Shown piece by piece: positions 9,153 through 18,652 of a stretch of DNA of 64,000 nucleotides. The DNA is from Aquabacterium lacunae (GTDB taxonomy: Bacteria > Pseudomonadota > Gammaproteobacteria > Burkholderiales > Burkholderiaceae_C). Made by a program: the position numbers and the translations under genes. The notes beneath the pieces were generated by a model. That model did not search any database, was not told the DNA's origin, and worked only from the letters and a program-made list of their open reading frames with translations. The stretch lies in the NCBI RefSeq assembly GCF_004310865.1, contig NZ_SIXI01000006.1:1-64000 (forward strand), written 5' to 3'. Numbering within the stretch: position 1 is the first letter of the stretch; the number at the start of each line of letters is the position of its first letter.

Positions 9153-10325
9153 ATGCTGATCGATTTCTTCTTCACCCTTCGCCGACACCGGTTGCCGGTC
9201 ACGATCCCGGAGTACCTGGGCCTGCTGGAGGCGATCAAGGCGGGGCTGATCGGCCCCTCGCTGGACGAGTTTTATCACCTTGCCCGGATGAGCCTGGTCA
9301 AGAACGAAGCCAATTTCGATAAATTTGACCGCGCCTTTGGCACCTATTTCGGGGGAAAAGTCGCAGCCATGGACTTGACTCGGGAATTACCCTTGGAGTG
9401 GCTGCGCAAGAAATTCGAGAAAGAACTGACCCCGGCCGAGCGTGCGGCGATCGAGGCCATGGGCTGGGACAAGCTCATGGACCGCATCAAGGAACTGCTG
9501 GAAGAGCAGAAAGAGCGGCACGAAGGCGGCAACAAGTGGATCGGCACGGGCGGCACCTCGCCGTTTGGTGCGCATGGCTACAACCCCGAAGGCATCCGCA
9601 TCGGGCAGGACAAAAGCCGCCACCGCCGGGCTGTGAAGGTGTGGGACAAGCGCGAGTTCAAGGACTACGACGACAGCATCGAGTTGAACACGCGCAACAT
9701 CAAGGTGGCGCTGCGTCGTTTGCGCAAGTTTGCACGCCAGGGCGCGGCTCAAGAGCTGGACCTGGACGACACCATCCATTCCACCGCTGCGGCGGGCGGC
9801 ATGCTGGACATCAAGATGGTGCCTGAGCGCCACAACAACGTGAAGGTGCTGTTGCTGATGGATGTGGGGGGCTCGATGGACGACCACATCCACCGGGTCG
9901 AGGAGCTGTTCTCGGCCGCCAAGTCGGAGTTCAAGCACCTGGAGTTCTATTACTTCCACAACTGCGTCTATGACTTCATGTGGAAGAACAACCATCGGCG
10001 CTTCACCGAGAAGGTGCCCACCTGGGACATCATCCGCAAATACAACAAGGACTACAAGCTGATCTTCGTGGGCGATGCCACCATGAGCCCCTACGAGATC
10101 CTGCAGCCCGGCGGCAGCGTCGAGTACATGAACGAGGAACCGGGCGCCGAATGGGTCCAGCGGCTCACGCACGCTTTTCCGCATCACGCGTGGATCAACC
10201 CTGAACCGCCCGGTGTGTGGCAGTACCGCCAGAGCGTGGGCATCATGCAGCAGCTGATCGGTGGGCGCATGTACCCCATGAGCCTGCAGGGCCTTGAAGC
10301 CGCCATGAGGCTGTTGAGCAAGTGA
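9153..10325 (+). CDS. CoxE-like VWA-domain protein
   Basis: This 390-residue protein has a C-terminal VWA domain with the MIDAS start DVGGS at residue 237. The N-terminal part is typical of the VWA-containing CoxE-like family (MLIDFFFTLRRHRLPVTIPE). Such proteins work with MoxR ATPases in activating metalloenzymes or envelope complexes; the target here is unknown. No clear Shine-Dalgarno precedes the ATG. A CACAAT -10-like element at 9123-9128 would give a leader of only about 18 nt. The stop codon overlaps the tamA start by one base (TGATG). Confidence 0.88.
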   Translation: MLIDFFFTLRRHRLPVTIPEYLGLLEAIKAGLIGPSLDEFYHLARMSLVKNEANFDKFDRAFGTYFGGKVAAMDLTRELPLEWLRKKFEKELTPAERAAIEAMGWDKLMDRIKELLEEQKERHEGGNKWIGTGGTSPFGAHGYNPEGIRIGQDKSRHRRAVKVWDKREFKDYDDSIELNTRNIKVALRRLRKFARQGAAQELDLDDTIHSTAAAGGMLDIKMVPERHNNVKVLLLMDVGGSMDDHIHRVEELFSAAKSEFKHLEFYYFHNCVYDFMWKNNHRRFTEKVPTWDIIRKYNKDYKLIFVGDATMSPYEILQPGGSVEYMNEEPGAEWVQRLTHAFPHHAWINPEPPGVWQYRQSVGIMQQLIGGRMYPMSLQGLEAAMRLLSK

Positions 10326-12313
10326 TGCGCGTTGGGGGGCTGGGACCTTGCGCCCGCACAGGCCTGATCGCGGCATGCGCGCTGGCAGGGGCGTTCCCGA
10401 CAGCCGCGCAGGATCGCCCGTCTGACACGCCTGTCGAGGTGCCTGCACCGGTGAGCGCGCCCGTGTTGTCGCCCGTCGCGACCCCTCAGACGACTTCTGT
10501 GGGGCCTCAAAGCCAGGCGGCGCCTGCCCGTCGGCCACCGCCCACCTGGGTGCTGGATGTGCAGGCCCCCGAGCCCTTGGATGCCTTGTTGCGCCAGTAC
10601 CTGGACCTGGGGCGTTTCCAGGCCCAGGTGCAGCAGGCCGCGGGCATGCGGGCATCGGGTGAGCCCGGCGATGCCCCCACCGAAGGCACCATCAGCCGCA
10701 GCGAATTGCGGCGCCTGGTGGCGGCGGCTCCGGACCAGGCCCGTGCGCTGCTGGAGGCCGAGGGTCATTTCAATGCCGATGTCCGCGTGGCCATGGCCGA
10801 AGAGGTGCCAGGGCAGCCCATTCGCATCACGATGCTGGTCGACCCGGGGCCTCGTGCCACAGTGAGCCGGCTGCAACTGGTGTTCGAAGGTGAACTGGAC
10901 AACGGCCTGGGGCGCGATGACACCGCGGCATTGGCACTGTCCGACCGCCTCAGCCGTGAATTCCTGCTGGCCGAGGGCAACACCTTTCGGCAGGCGCTGT
11001 GGTCGCAGGCGAAGGTGGCGACATTGGCCATCTTGCGTGCCGAAGGCTATGCGGCGGCCACCTGGTCGGGTACCAGCGCCACAGTCGATGCCCAGGCCAA
11101 CACGGCCAAGCTCTTCCTGGTGGCCGACAGCGGGCCCTTGTTTCACTTCGGGCCCATCGAGGTGGAGGGCCTGGCACGACAGCCACTGTCGGCCGTGCGC
11201 AACTCGGCGTTTTTCCAGCAGGGTGAGCCCTACCGCGAACGCAAGCTGCTGGATTTCCAGGAGCGCTTGCAGAAGTTGAACCTGTTCGACTCGGTCCTGG
11301 TGTCTCTCGAAGAAGACCCGGTCGTGGCGGCCGCCGCTCCTGTGCGTGTGCAGGTCAAGGAGTCGAAACTTCAGCAAGCCACATTGGGCATTGGCGTGAG
11401 CAGCGACACGGGCCCGCGCGGATCCATCGAGCACCTGCATCGGCTGTTGTGGGGGCAGCCCGTGCAGGCCCGCAGCAAGCTGCAGTTGGGCCGTGACGAG
11501 TCGCTGGTGCAGTCTGACCTGACCGCCCATCCCCGTCCAGGGGGACGCCGCTGGCTGGGCGCGGTGGCGTTCTCCCGCGAGGTCGACGATGACGAAGTCG
11601 TCACCTACAACGGTCGTTTGCGCTTTGGTGAGTCGGACGATGGCGACCGCATGGAGAAGCTGGCTTTCCTGGAGTACCAGCGCTCCCGCGTGACCGGTGG
11701 TCAGGGCGACCTGCTGTCGGATGCCTCTGCGCTGACCGGCATGCGGCAGTGGCTGTGGAAAGACGTGGACAGCGTGGTGCTGCCCACCCGAGGCCTGACC
11801 TTCAACGGCTCGCTGGGGGTGGGGCATTCCTTTGCCACGATCGACAGCAGTGGCCTGTTTGCGCGAGCCCATGCGCGGTTGAACTGGTACAAGCCTTTGC
11901 CATCGCGCTGGTACCTCAGTGTTCGCCAGGAACTCGGCCAGGTGCTGGCCCGTGAGCAGGTCGATGTGCCCGATGCGCTGCTGTTTCGCGCCGGGGGCGA
12001 CGAGTCGGTGCGGGGCTACGGCCACCGCAGCCTGGGCGAGGTGGTCGATGGCGTGACACTCGGCGGACGCGTGCTGTCCACCGCCAGTGTGGAGGCTTCG
12101 CACCCGCTGCTGGATCGCTTTCCGGCCTTGTGGGGCGCGCTTTTTGTCGATGTGGGCGATGCAGCCCTGAACTGGAAGCAGTGGGACCCCGCCTGGGGTT
12201 ATGGGGCGGGTGTGCGCTGGCGCAGCCCGGTCGGGCCCTTGAGGCTGGATGTGGCCCGTGCGGCGCGCACGGGGCAGTACCGGCTGCATTTCAGTGTGGG
12301 CATTGCCTTGTGA
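10325..12313 (+). CDS. tamA: TamA-like outer-membrane assembly factor (Omp85 family)
   Basis: This 662-residue protein has an N-terminal signal sequence (cleavage near AAQ), a Pro/Ala-rich stretch, POTRA-like domains at about 100-330 and a C-terminal 16-strand Omp85/D15 barrel ending in VGIAL. TamA is the outer-membrane part of the translocation and assembly module and pairs with the inner-membrane-anchored TamB, which follows immediately. The chosen ATG overlaps the stop of the upstream gene by one base; a GTG three bases earlier is in frame. Confidence 0.9.
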   Translation: MRVGGLGPCARTGLIAACALAGAFPTAAQDRPSDTPVEVPAPVSAPVLSPVATPQTTSVGPQSQAAPARRPPPTWVLDVQAPEPLDALLRQYLDLGRFQAQVQQAAGMRASGEPGDAPTEGTISRSELRRLVAAAPDQARALLEAEGHFNADVRVAMAEEVPGQPIRITMLVDPGPRATVSRLQLVFEGELDNGLGRDDTAALALSDRLSREFLLAEGNTFRQALWSQAKVATLAILRAEGYAAATWSGTSATVDAQANTAKLFLVADSGPLFHFGPIEVEGLARQPLSAVRNSAFFQQGEPYRERKLLDFQERLQKLNLFDSVLVSLEEDPVVAAAAPVRVQVKESKLQQATLGIGVSSDTGPRGSIEHLHRLLWGQPVQARSKLQLGRDESLVQSDLTAHPRPGGRRWLGAVAFSREVDDDEVVTYNGRLRFGESDDGDRMEKLAFLEYQRSRVTGGQGDLLSDASALTGMRQWLWKDVDSVVLPTRGLTFNGSLGVGHSFATIDSSGLFARAHARLNWYKPLPSRWYLSVRQELGQVLAREQVDVPDALLFRAGGDESVRGYGHRSLGEVVDGVTLGGRVLSTASVEASHPLLDRFPALWGALFVDVGDAALNWKQWDPAWGYGAGVRWRSPVGPLRLDVARAARTGQYRLHFSVGIAL

Positions 12314-12321
12314 CGCTGCCC

Positions 12322-15300
12322 ATGAACCCGGACGCCCCCGAGCTGGCCCCCGCTGGCGCCGCGCCCCAGCCGCTGGTCAGCAAGCCCCGTTGGGGCCTGC
12401 GCGTGCTGGCTGTGGTGCTGGTCGTGTGCCTGTGGCTGACCGTGCTGTTGCTGGCCTCACCTGCGTTGTTGCGCACCGAGTGGGCCACAGCGCGTCTGCT
12501 GGCCTGGGTGCCCGGGCTGCAGGTGGTGGAGCCGCGAGGCGCGCTGTGGGGTGATTTCCGCGCCACCCGGCTGGAGGTCGGCCTGCCCCGCGGCGGGCGC
12601 CTGGTGCTGCTACAACCGGCCTGGCAAGGCCTGTCTGTGCATCACGCACCGCAGGCACCCTGGCAACTGGGTATTCGGATCACGCGTCTGAAGTCCTCTG
12701 AATTGCAGCTCAAGTGGGTGCCGGATGCGAAGGCTGCACCTGGGCAGGCCCCCGATCGCATCCAGTTGCCCGTCAGCCTGAGGGTGGACACGCTTCAGGT
12801 GGACCGCCTCAGCACGCCATGGCAACAGGGCCAGCCCGTGACGGGCCTGCGTGCGCAGTTGGCGCTTCAGCAGCCTGACCATACCGTTCAGGTCGACGCA
12901 CTGCAATGGCACGGTTGGGCACTGACTGCCCAAGCTCGGCTGGCGGCTGCGGAGCGAGGTGTCCAGCAGCTGACCGCGCAGGTGCAGGTGGTGGGGCCGC
13001 AGGGAACGGGCGAACTGACGGCGAAGGGCTCTTTGGCCAACTTGAACCTGGCGGCGACGGCCGCGGTGCGCCCAGGGCCCAGTGCTCCGACACAGACCCT
13101 GCGGGCCCAGGCCCGTGTGGCGCCCTTTGCAGCGTGGCCTGTGTTGCAGGCCCAGGCGCAGGTCCAGCAGTTCGACCTGCAGCCCTGGGTGCCCGGTGGC
13201 CCCTTCACCGCCTTGTCCGGGCAGATCAGCCTTGCCCCTCGTGACGTGCTGCCAGGCGCACCCGGCACGCGTGTGCAGCCGGGCCAGACGACGGGTGCCG
13301 CTTCACAGCGCGGCCTGGCGCGTGGCGCCAGCCAGGACCCTGCCCGTGCGCCGGACCTGCTGCTGGATGTGAGCCTGCGCAACGACAAGGCCGCGGCCTG
13401 GGATGCTGCATCCCTGCCGGTGCGCCAGTTGAGCGGGCAGGCCACGGTGCTGGCGGCGGTGTCTGGGCCCTCGGGGCATGTGCTGGGCCAGCGCGGCCAG
13501 CTGGCCTTGCGGCTGACCTTGCCAGGCCGCGATGGACGCCGTGATGGCGAAGTCCAGGTGACAGGTCCGTGGCACCTGCAACAGGCCGAGCGCACCCAAT
13601 TGGCGTTGGTCCTGCGGCAGCTTGACCTGCAAGCGTTGCACAGCCAGGCGCCTCCGGTGATGTGGCAGGGCCAGGCGCAGCTGCGCGGCATGTCGCAAGC
13701 CGCAGAAGGTGGTGCGGGCGTTTGGTCGCTGAAGGCCGAGCTGGACGGGCGTGGTCTGAATGCGCCCGGCCTGTCGTCCGGTGCCTTGGTGAACCTCCAG
13801 GCCACCTTGTCAGAGCGTCGCATCGCCCTGGATCGTCTGCACTTGAAGGCAGGTGAGGCCCAGGCCCAACTCAAGGGCCTGTGGGCCCAGCAGGACGACG
13901 CGCGCTGGGCCGGCAACGTCAACGCCTCTTTTGACCGATTCGACCCTGCACATTGGCTGCCGTGGCCACGCCCGCCTGGCGACGCGTTGCAACGCACGGC
14001 ACTGCAGGGCCGACTGGAAGGGCGGGCCAGCCTGTTGGCTCCCAGGGCAGCGGAGCGCTCCGAGACGGCCCCAGTGGCCCTTTGGGCTCGGCGCTTGAAC
14101 GCTCAGCTGCAGGGCCAGCTGACCGACAGCCTGTTGCTGGGTGTGCCCACCACGGCGGAGCTGCAATGGCGCTGGCCGGCCGATACCGGAGGTTGGCAGG
14201 GGCGCGTGCAAGCGTCGGCCGCAGGCAACAGTCTGCTCCTGTCGGCACAGGGGCCCACGCTGGAACCTGGACCCGGTTGGGTGTCTCAGGCCCAGTGGCA
14301 GTTGCAGGCACCCAGACTGAACGCCCTGCAAGCCTGGGCGGCTGCCACCGGGTGGCGCGAGTTGCGCGGCCAGGTCGACAGTGCGGGGCAGTGGCAGGGG
14401 AACGCAAAGGGTTGGCAAAGCCAGGGCCACCTGCAGGCACAGGGCGTGCAGGCCCTGCAGGGGGCCGCGCGTGTGGGCCTGGCCTCGGCGCAGGGGCAAT
14501 GGGTGCTCCACGAGGGTGAAGGGGCGGCGCCCTGGCAGCTCAGCCTGCAGGCGCGTGATGCGCAGTGGGGGGGCTGGACGGTTTCTGACCTGAGGTCCAG
14601 CCTCGTGGGCACTCGGCAGTTGCATCAATGGACGGTACAGGCCGATGTGCTCACCCCCGAGCGGCAGTTGAGCAATGGGGCCCGGGTGCGCGAGCAAGCC
14701 CGTGCCGAATGGGCCCTGCAAGGCCGCTGGAGCGGGCCGAGGAACGACGCCGGCAGCGTGTCTCGCTGGACTGCCGATGTCTCGCGCCTGAGTGTTCAGC
14801 CCATCCCGCAGCCAGCGTCTGCCAGCCAACCCTCACACACTGCGGTCGCAGGAGCCTGGCTCGTGGTGAACCCTTTCCAGCTCGACACCGAGTGGGGCCC
14901 GCAGGGGCGCCGATGGCGTGTCGGGGCCACCCAGGCCCGGGTGTTCGGGGCACAGTTGATGGTGTCGCCCTCCGGTGGGCAGGGCACTGCAGCAGGCGAG
15001 GGCGTCGACCTCGAGGTGTCGCTCACACCCCTGGCTGTGGCCGAAGTGCTGGGACGCTGGCAGCCCGATGCGGGCTGGGGAGGGGATCTGCTGGTGGGGG
15101 GGAGCCTGACAGCTCGCCGTGCACCCGGTGGTGCCTGGGCCGTCACTGGCGTGCTGCAGCGCGTATCGGGTGACCTGTCCCTTCGCGAAACCGGCATCGA
15201 CGGTGCCACCGCGCAGCGACTGGGCCTGAGGGACTTCAAGCTGACCTTGACGGCGCGCGAGGGGCTCTGGCGCCTCGAACCACTGCTCGGTGGCCGCGTG

Positions 15301-16659
15301 CTGGGCAGCATCGGCGGGGTGTTGTCTTTGCGTGCTCAGCGGCCCGATCTGTTGCCCGATGCCGATGACGCCCTGTCGGGGCAGATGCAGCTCAAGGTCG
15401 ACAACCTGCGCGCCGCCAGCGTGTGGGCGCCAGCAGGCTGGCGTCTGGGGGGCAAGTTGGCAGCCAACCTGCAGGTGGCGGGCACGCTGCACAAGCCTGA
15501 TCTGCAAGGTCTGGTGGCGGGTGAGGGGGTGTCGGTGGCCAATCCTTTGCTGGGCGTGCAGGTCACGCGGGGTGAAATGCTGCTGCGCCTGGGCGAACGC
15601 ACAGCCCGCATCGAACGATTCGAGGCGCAAGGAGGCAATGATGGCGGCCTGCTGACAGCCACCGGTGTGGCCACGTTCGGTGAAGTACCGACTGCGCGCG
15701 TCGCGTTGCGCACCCAGCGCTTTGCCTTGTTGCAGCGGGTGGACCGTCGCGCCGTCGTCACGGGCCAGCTGGAGGCCACCCTCCAACCCGATCAGCTGCA
15801 GGCGCAAGGCGAGTTCGGGGTCGATGAGGGCCTGATCGACATCAGCCAGAGCGAAGCTCCCACCATCGGCGACGATGTCAATGTGGTCAATCGCCCAGGT
15901 GTGGCCGATGAACCGGTGCAAGCGGGTGCCACCCGCAAGATGACCGTGCAGATCAATTTGAATCTGGGGGAGCGCTTGCGCCTGAAAGGCCGAGGGCTGG
16001 ACACCCACCTGGGCGGGCAGATGCGTCTGACCACACCCGGCAATCGTCCGCAAATCCACGGTCGCGTGATGGCACTGGACGGCACCTACGCGGCCTATGG
16101 TCAGAAACTGCTGATCGAGCGGGGGGGCATCACGTTCACCGGGCCGGTCGAGAACCCGCGACTCGACATTTTGGCCATGCGCCCTCAGTCGCCCACGGCC
16201 AGCGCAAGCGACGTCAAGGTGGGGGTGCAGATTTCCGGCACAGCGCAGGAGCCCCGCGTGCGGCTGTATTCGGAGCCTTCCATGTCGGACACCGAAAAAC
16301 TGTCCTGGCTGGTGCTGGGCCGTGCGCCCGCTGGGCTCGGTGGCGCTGACCTGGGTCTGTTGCAGACGGCCGCCGCCGCGCTTCTCGATGGGGAAGGGCC
16401 GTCCAGAAGAGACAACCTCGTCAGCACCCTGGGCCTGGACGAGCTGTCGGTGCGCCAGAACGACGGCGCCGTGCGCGACACCATCGTCAGCGTGGGCAAG
16501 CAGGTCAGTCGCAACTGGTACCTGGGCTACGAGCGAAGCCTCAATGCCACCACGGGCACCTGGCAGGCCATTTACCGGCTGGCACAGCGGTTCACCTTGC
16601 GGGCCCAGGCCGGTGACGACAACGCCGTTGACCTGATCTGGAGCCGCCGCTGGGATTGA
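12322..16659 (+). CDS. tamB: TamB-like translocation and assembly module protein (DUF490)
   Basis: This protein of about 1,445 residues has one N-terminal transmembrane helix (LAVVLVVCLWLTVLLLAS) and a very long beta-rich AsmA-like body that ends in the conserved C-terminal DUF490 domain (...LSWLVLGRAP..., near nt 16300, and the terminal YERSLNATTG/LIWSRRWD region). TamB spans the periplasm and works with TamA in outer-membrane protein insertion and phospholipid transport. The ATG at 12322 is 8 nt past the tamA stop. The in-frame GTG at 12310 would overlap that stop by 4 nt (GTGA) and is a real alternative. Confidence 0.9.
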   Translation: MNPDAPELAPAGAAPQPLVSKPRWGLRVLAVVLVVCLWLTVLLLASPALLRTEWATARLLAWVPGLQVVEPRGALWGDFRATRLEVGLPRGGRLVLLQPAWQGLSVHHAPQAPWQLGIRITRLKSSELQLKWVPDAKAAPGQAPDRIQLPVSLRVDTLQVDRLSTPWQQGQPVTGLRAQLALQQPDHTVQVDALQWHGWALTAQARLAAAERGVQQLTAQVQVVGPQGTGELTAKGSLANLNLAATAAVRPGPSAPTQTLRAQARVAPFAAWPVLQAQAQVQQFDLQPWVPGGPFTALSGQISLAPRDVLPGAPGTRVQPGQTTGAASQRGLARGASQDPARAPDLLLDVSLRNDKAAAWDAASLPVRQLSGQATVLAAVSGPSGHVLGQRGQLALRLTLPGRDGRRDGEVQVTGPWHLQQAERTQLALVLRQLDLQALHSQAPPVMWQGQAQLRGMSQAAEGGAGVWSLKAELDGRGLNAPGLSSGALVNLQATLSERRIALDRLHLKAGEAQAQLKGLWAQQDDARWAGNVNASFDRFDPAHWLPWPRPPGDALQRTALQGRLEGRASLLAPRAAERSETAPVALWARRLNAQLQGQLTDSLLLGVPTTAELQWRWPADTGGWQGRVQASAAGNSLLLSAQGPTLEPGPGWVSQAQWQLQAPRLNALQAWAAATGWRELRGQVDSAGQWQGNAKGWQSQGHLQAQGVQALQGAARVGLASAQGQWVLHEGEGAAPWQLSLQARDAQWGGWTVSDLRSSLVGTRQLHQWTVQADVLTPERQLSNGARVREQARAEWALQGRWSGPRNDAGSVSRWTADVSRLSVQPIPQPASASQPSHTAVAGAWLVVNPFQLDTEWGPQGRRWRVGATQARVFGAQLMVSPSGGQGTAAGEGVDLEVSLTPLAVAEVLGRWQPDAGWGGDLLVGGSLTARRAPGGAWAVTGVLQRVSGDLSLRETGIDGATAQRLGLRDFKLTLTAREGLWRLEPLLGGRVLGSIGGVLSLRAQRPDLLPDADDALSGQMQLKVDNLRAASVWAPAGWRLGGKLAANLQVAGTLHKPDLQGLVAGEGVSVANPLLGVQVTRGEMLLRLGERTARIERFEAQGGNDGGLLTATGVATFGEVPTARVALRTQRFALLQRVDRRAVVTGQLEATLQPDQLQAQGEFGVDEGLIDISQSEAPTIGDDVNVVNRPGVADEPVQAGATRKMTVQINLNLGERLRLKGRGLDTHLGGQMRLTTPGNRPQIHGRVMALDGTYAAYGQKLLIERGGITFTGPVENPRLDILAMRPQSPTASASDVKVGVQISGTAQEPRVRLYSEPSMSDTEKLSWLVLGRAPAGLGGADLGLLQTAAAALLDGEGPSRRDNLVSTLGLDELSVRQNDGAVRDTIVSVGKQVSRNWYLGYERSLNATTGTWQAIYRLAQRFTLRAQAGDDNAVDLIWSRRWD

Positions 16660-16674
16660 CCCCCAGCGTGGCGG

Positions 16675-17055
16675 TCAGCCGGGTTCGAGCACGCTGCGGT
16701 CCGGGTGTGCCGGGTCGTGGAACACCTTCACACGCGTGCCCACAGGGTAGCGCTCGCACACGGCACGCACCGCCGCTTCATCGGGGTAGTGTCGGGCCAT
16801 GGCACCCAGGCGTGTGCCCGTGTGAGATTGTCCGCCCACTTCGTAGCGGTAGCGCAGGTCCAGCCGCCACTGAGGGTGGGCGCCTTCCTGGTGAGGGTCT
16901 TGCAAATGGGGGAAGGCCTCGCAGCGCTCGATCACGCCGTTGACCGAAGGCCATTGGGTGCTGGCCTGCCGGTCTTGCCAGTTGCGCCAAAGGAAGAGGC
17001 CCACGGCCAGCAAGGCGGCCGCCATCACCGCCTTGAACAAGCTGTCGGTGTCCAT
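16675..17055 (-). CDS. DUF3592 membrane protein
   Basis: This is a 126-residue protein with one N-terminal helix (LFKAVMAAALLAVGLFLWRNW) and a short soluble domain of the DUF3592 type (WPSVNGVIERCE... RYRYEVGGQSHTGTR... YPVGTRVKVFHDPAHPDRSVLEPG). The molecular function of the family is not known. It lies 40 nt after the PEBP gene on the same strand and may be cotranscribed with it. Confidence 0.8.
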   Translation of the reverse strand: MDTDSLFKAVMAAALLAVGLFLWRNWQDRQASTQWPSVNGVIERCEAFPHLQDPHQEGAHPQWRLDLRYRYEVGGQSHTGTRLGAMARHYPDEAAVRAVCERYPVGTRVKVFHDPAHPDRSVLEPG

Positions 17056-17095
17056 CAGATTCTGTCCATCAGCGTCGGTCTTTGTGCGGCATCAC

Positions 17096-17728
17096 TCAGG
17101 CCACGGCAGGGTTGAGTGTGTAGGTGCCCGTCAAGCTCGCCTGGCCCAGCACATGGCCTGCCATGGCAGCCCGCACGGTGGGGCCTGTGATCGGTCCTTC
17201 CAGTGTCAGGGTGGGCACGTCGAGGGCAAACACGGTGAACACATAGCGGTGCAGCAGCGCGTCGTTCCAGGGCGGGCAGGGGCCATCGTAGCCGTAGTAG
17301 TCGCCGTTCATGTCGTGGTCATTGGCGAACCACCCGGTGTAGTCGTTCAAGCCATGCCGCCAGGCGTGATCTCCTGCAGGCCGTGGGCCAGGCTTGCCTC
17401 GGGTGGTCACGCCCTGGCTGTGGCTGCCTGCAGCAATCTCGCGCAGGTCGGCCGGCAGGTCCAGCACCGTCCAGTGGAAAAAGTCGACGCGGGGCAAGTC
17501 AGCCGGTACGGTGCGACCTTCCTGGTTGACATCGTCGCCTCGACTGGGCACGTCGGGGTCGACACACAGCAGCACGAACGAGCGGGTGCCAGAAGGCACA
17601 TCCGACCAGCTCAGGTGCGGGTTGCGGTTGGCTGACAAAGCCACGTGGTGTTTGGGCTCGATCACGGCAAACGCGAACTCTCCCGGGATGCGTGCGCCAT
17701 CGGCAAAGCTGTGGCTGTGAAGCTTCAT
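17096..17728 (-). CDS. YbhB/YbcL-type PEBP family protein
   Basis: This 210-residue protein is a phosphatidylethanolamine-binding-protein fold member, recognisable from its central DPDVPSR motif and the C-terminal DGPCPPWNDALLHRYVFTVFAL motif (the family's GPCPP...H.Y.F signature). No signal peptide is seen, so it is probably cytoplasmic. The physiological ligand of bacterial YbhB/YbcL proteins is not established. The ATG at 17728 follows an AGGAGGCC-like ribosome site. Confidence 0.88.
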   Translation of the reverse strand: MKLHSHSFADGARIPGEFAFAVIEPKHHVALSANRNPHLSWSDVPSGTRSFVLLCVDPDVPSRGDDVNQEGRTVPADLPRVDFFHWTVLDLPADLREIAAGSHSQGVTTRGKPGPRPAGDHAWRHGLNDYTGWFANDHDMNGDYYGYDGPCPPWNDALLHRYVFTVFALDVPTLTLEGPITGPTVRAAMAGHVLGQASLTGTYTLNPAVA

Positions 17729-17878
17729 GGAGGCCTCCTTCTGTTCTGCTGGATCCTACCTGAGCGACACCAGGGTGTGGGTGGACTTTTGCGAGCACGC
17801 GAGACCACTGGCGGCTACACTGCCCCACATGACGACTTCTCTGCTGGTGGTGCTGTCGAGCTGACGGCGCGGTTCACG

Positions 17879-18652
17879 ATGGACAAGATCGCTGGTAGGT
17901 TTGCCCGTGTCCGGTCCTGGGCCACTTGCGCGCTCTGGGCGTGTGGTGTGATGCACGCCCATGCCGACACCGCCACGGTGGCCGTGGCCTCCAGTTTTGC
18001 GCCGACCTTTCAGCAACTCGCCTCGGTGTTTGAAGCCGACACCGGACACGCCCTGAAGGTCAGTTCGGGCTCCACAGGCAAGTTCTATGCGCAGATCCGT
18101 GCCGGTGCACCCTTTGACGTGCTGCTGGCCGCTGACGACGAAACCCCACGCAAACTGGAAGCCGAGGGCTTCTCGGTCAAGGGACAGCGATTCACCTATG
18201 CGCGCGGCAAGCTGGTGCTCTGGAGCCTCCGGCCTGACCTGGTGGACGACCAGGGGCAGGTGCTGAACAAAGGTGGGTTCGCGCGTCTGGCCATGGCCAA
18301 CCCCAAGGTGGCGCCCTACGGCGCTGCCGCTCTGGAGGTGCTGACTCGCCTGGGCGTGCTGGGGCCACTGTCCGGGCGCATTGTGCAAGGCGAGAGCGTT
18401 GCCCAGGCGTTCCAGTTTGTCGCCAGTGGCAACGCCGATCTCGGCTTTGTGGCGCTCTCGCAGCTCAAGGGCGCCGATCGCGCTTGGCAGGGCTCCTGGT
18501 GGGTGGTGCCGCCCGACTTGTACACACCCCTGGTGCAAGAAGCTGTGCTGCTCAAGCAAGGTCAGGCCAATGTCGCGGCTCGCGCGCTGATGGGCTTTCT
18601 CAAGGGTGACAAGGCGCGAGCCTTGATGCGTGCGCACGGTCATGAGTTCTGA
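17879..18652 (+). CDS. modA: Molybdate ABC transporter periplasmic binding protein
   Basis: This 257-residue protein has a signal peptide ending near AHA-DT and the ModA fold. VAVASSF at the start, SSGSTGKFYAQI and APFDVLLAADDETP in the middle carry the Ser residues that bind oxyanion in the family. It delivers molybdate (or tungstate) to ModBC. The coding region continues into modB with an 11-nt overlap. The ATG at 17879 is chosen because it gives a proper signal peptide; the Shine-Dalgarno is weak. I saw no ModE-type operator upstream. Confidence 0.92.
   Translation: MDKIAGRFARVRSWATCALWACGVMHAHADTATVAVASSFAPTFQQLASVFEADTGHALKVSSGSTGKFYAQIRAGAPFDVLLAADDETPRKLEAEGFSVKGQRFTYARGKLVLWSLRPDLVDDQGQVLNKGGFARLAMANPKVAPYGAAALEVLTRLGVLGPLSGRIVQGESVAQAFQFVASGNADLGFVALSQLKGADRAWQGSWWVVPPDLYTPLVQEAVLLKQGQANVAARALMGFLKGDKARALMRAHGHEF

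Noticed and set aside
17729..17878. ModE operator before modA
   Set aside because: No palindrome resembling the ModE box was found in the 150-nt intergenic region.
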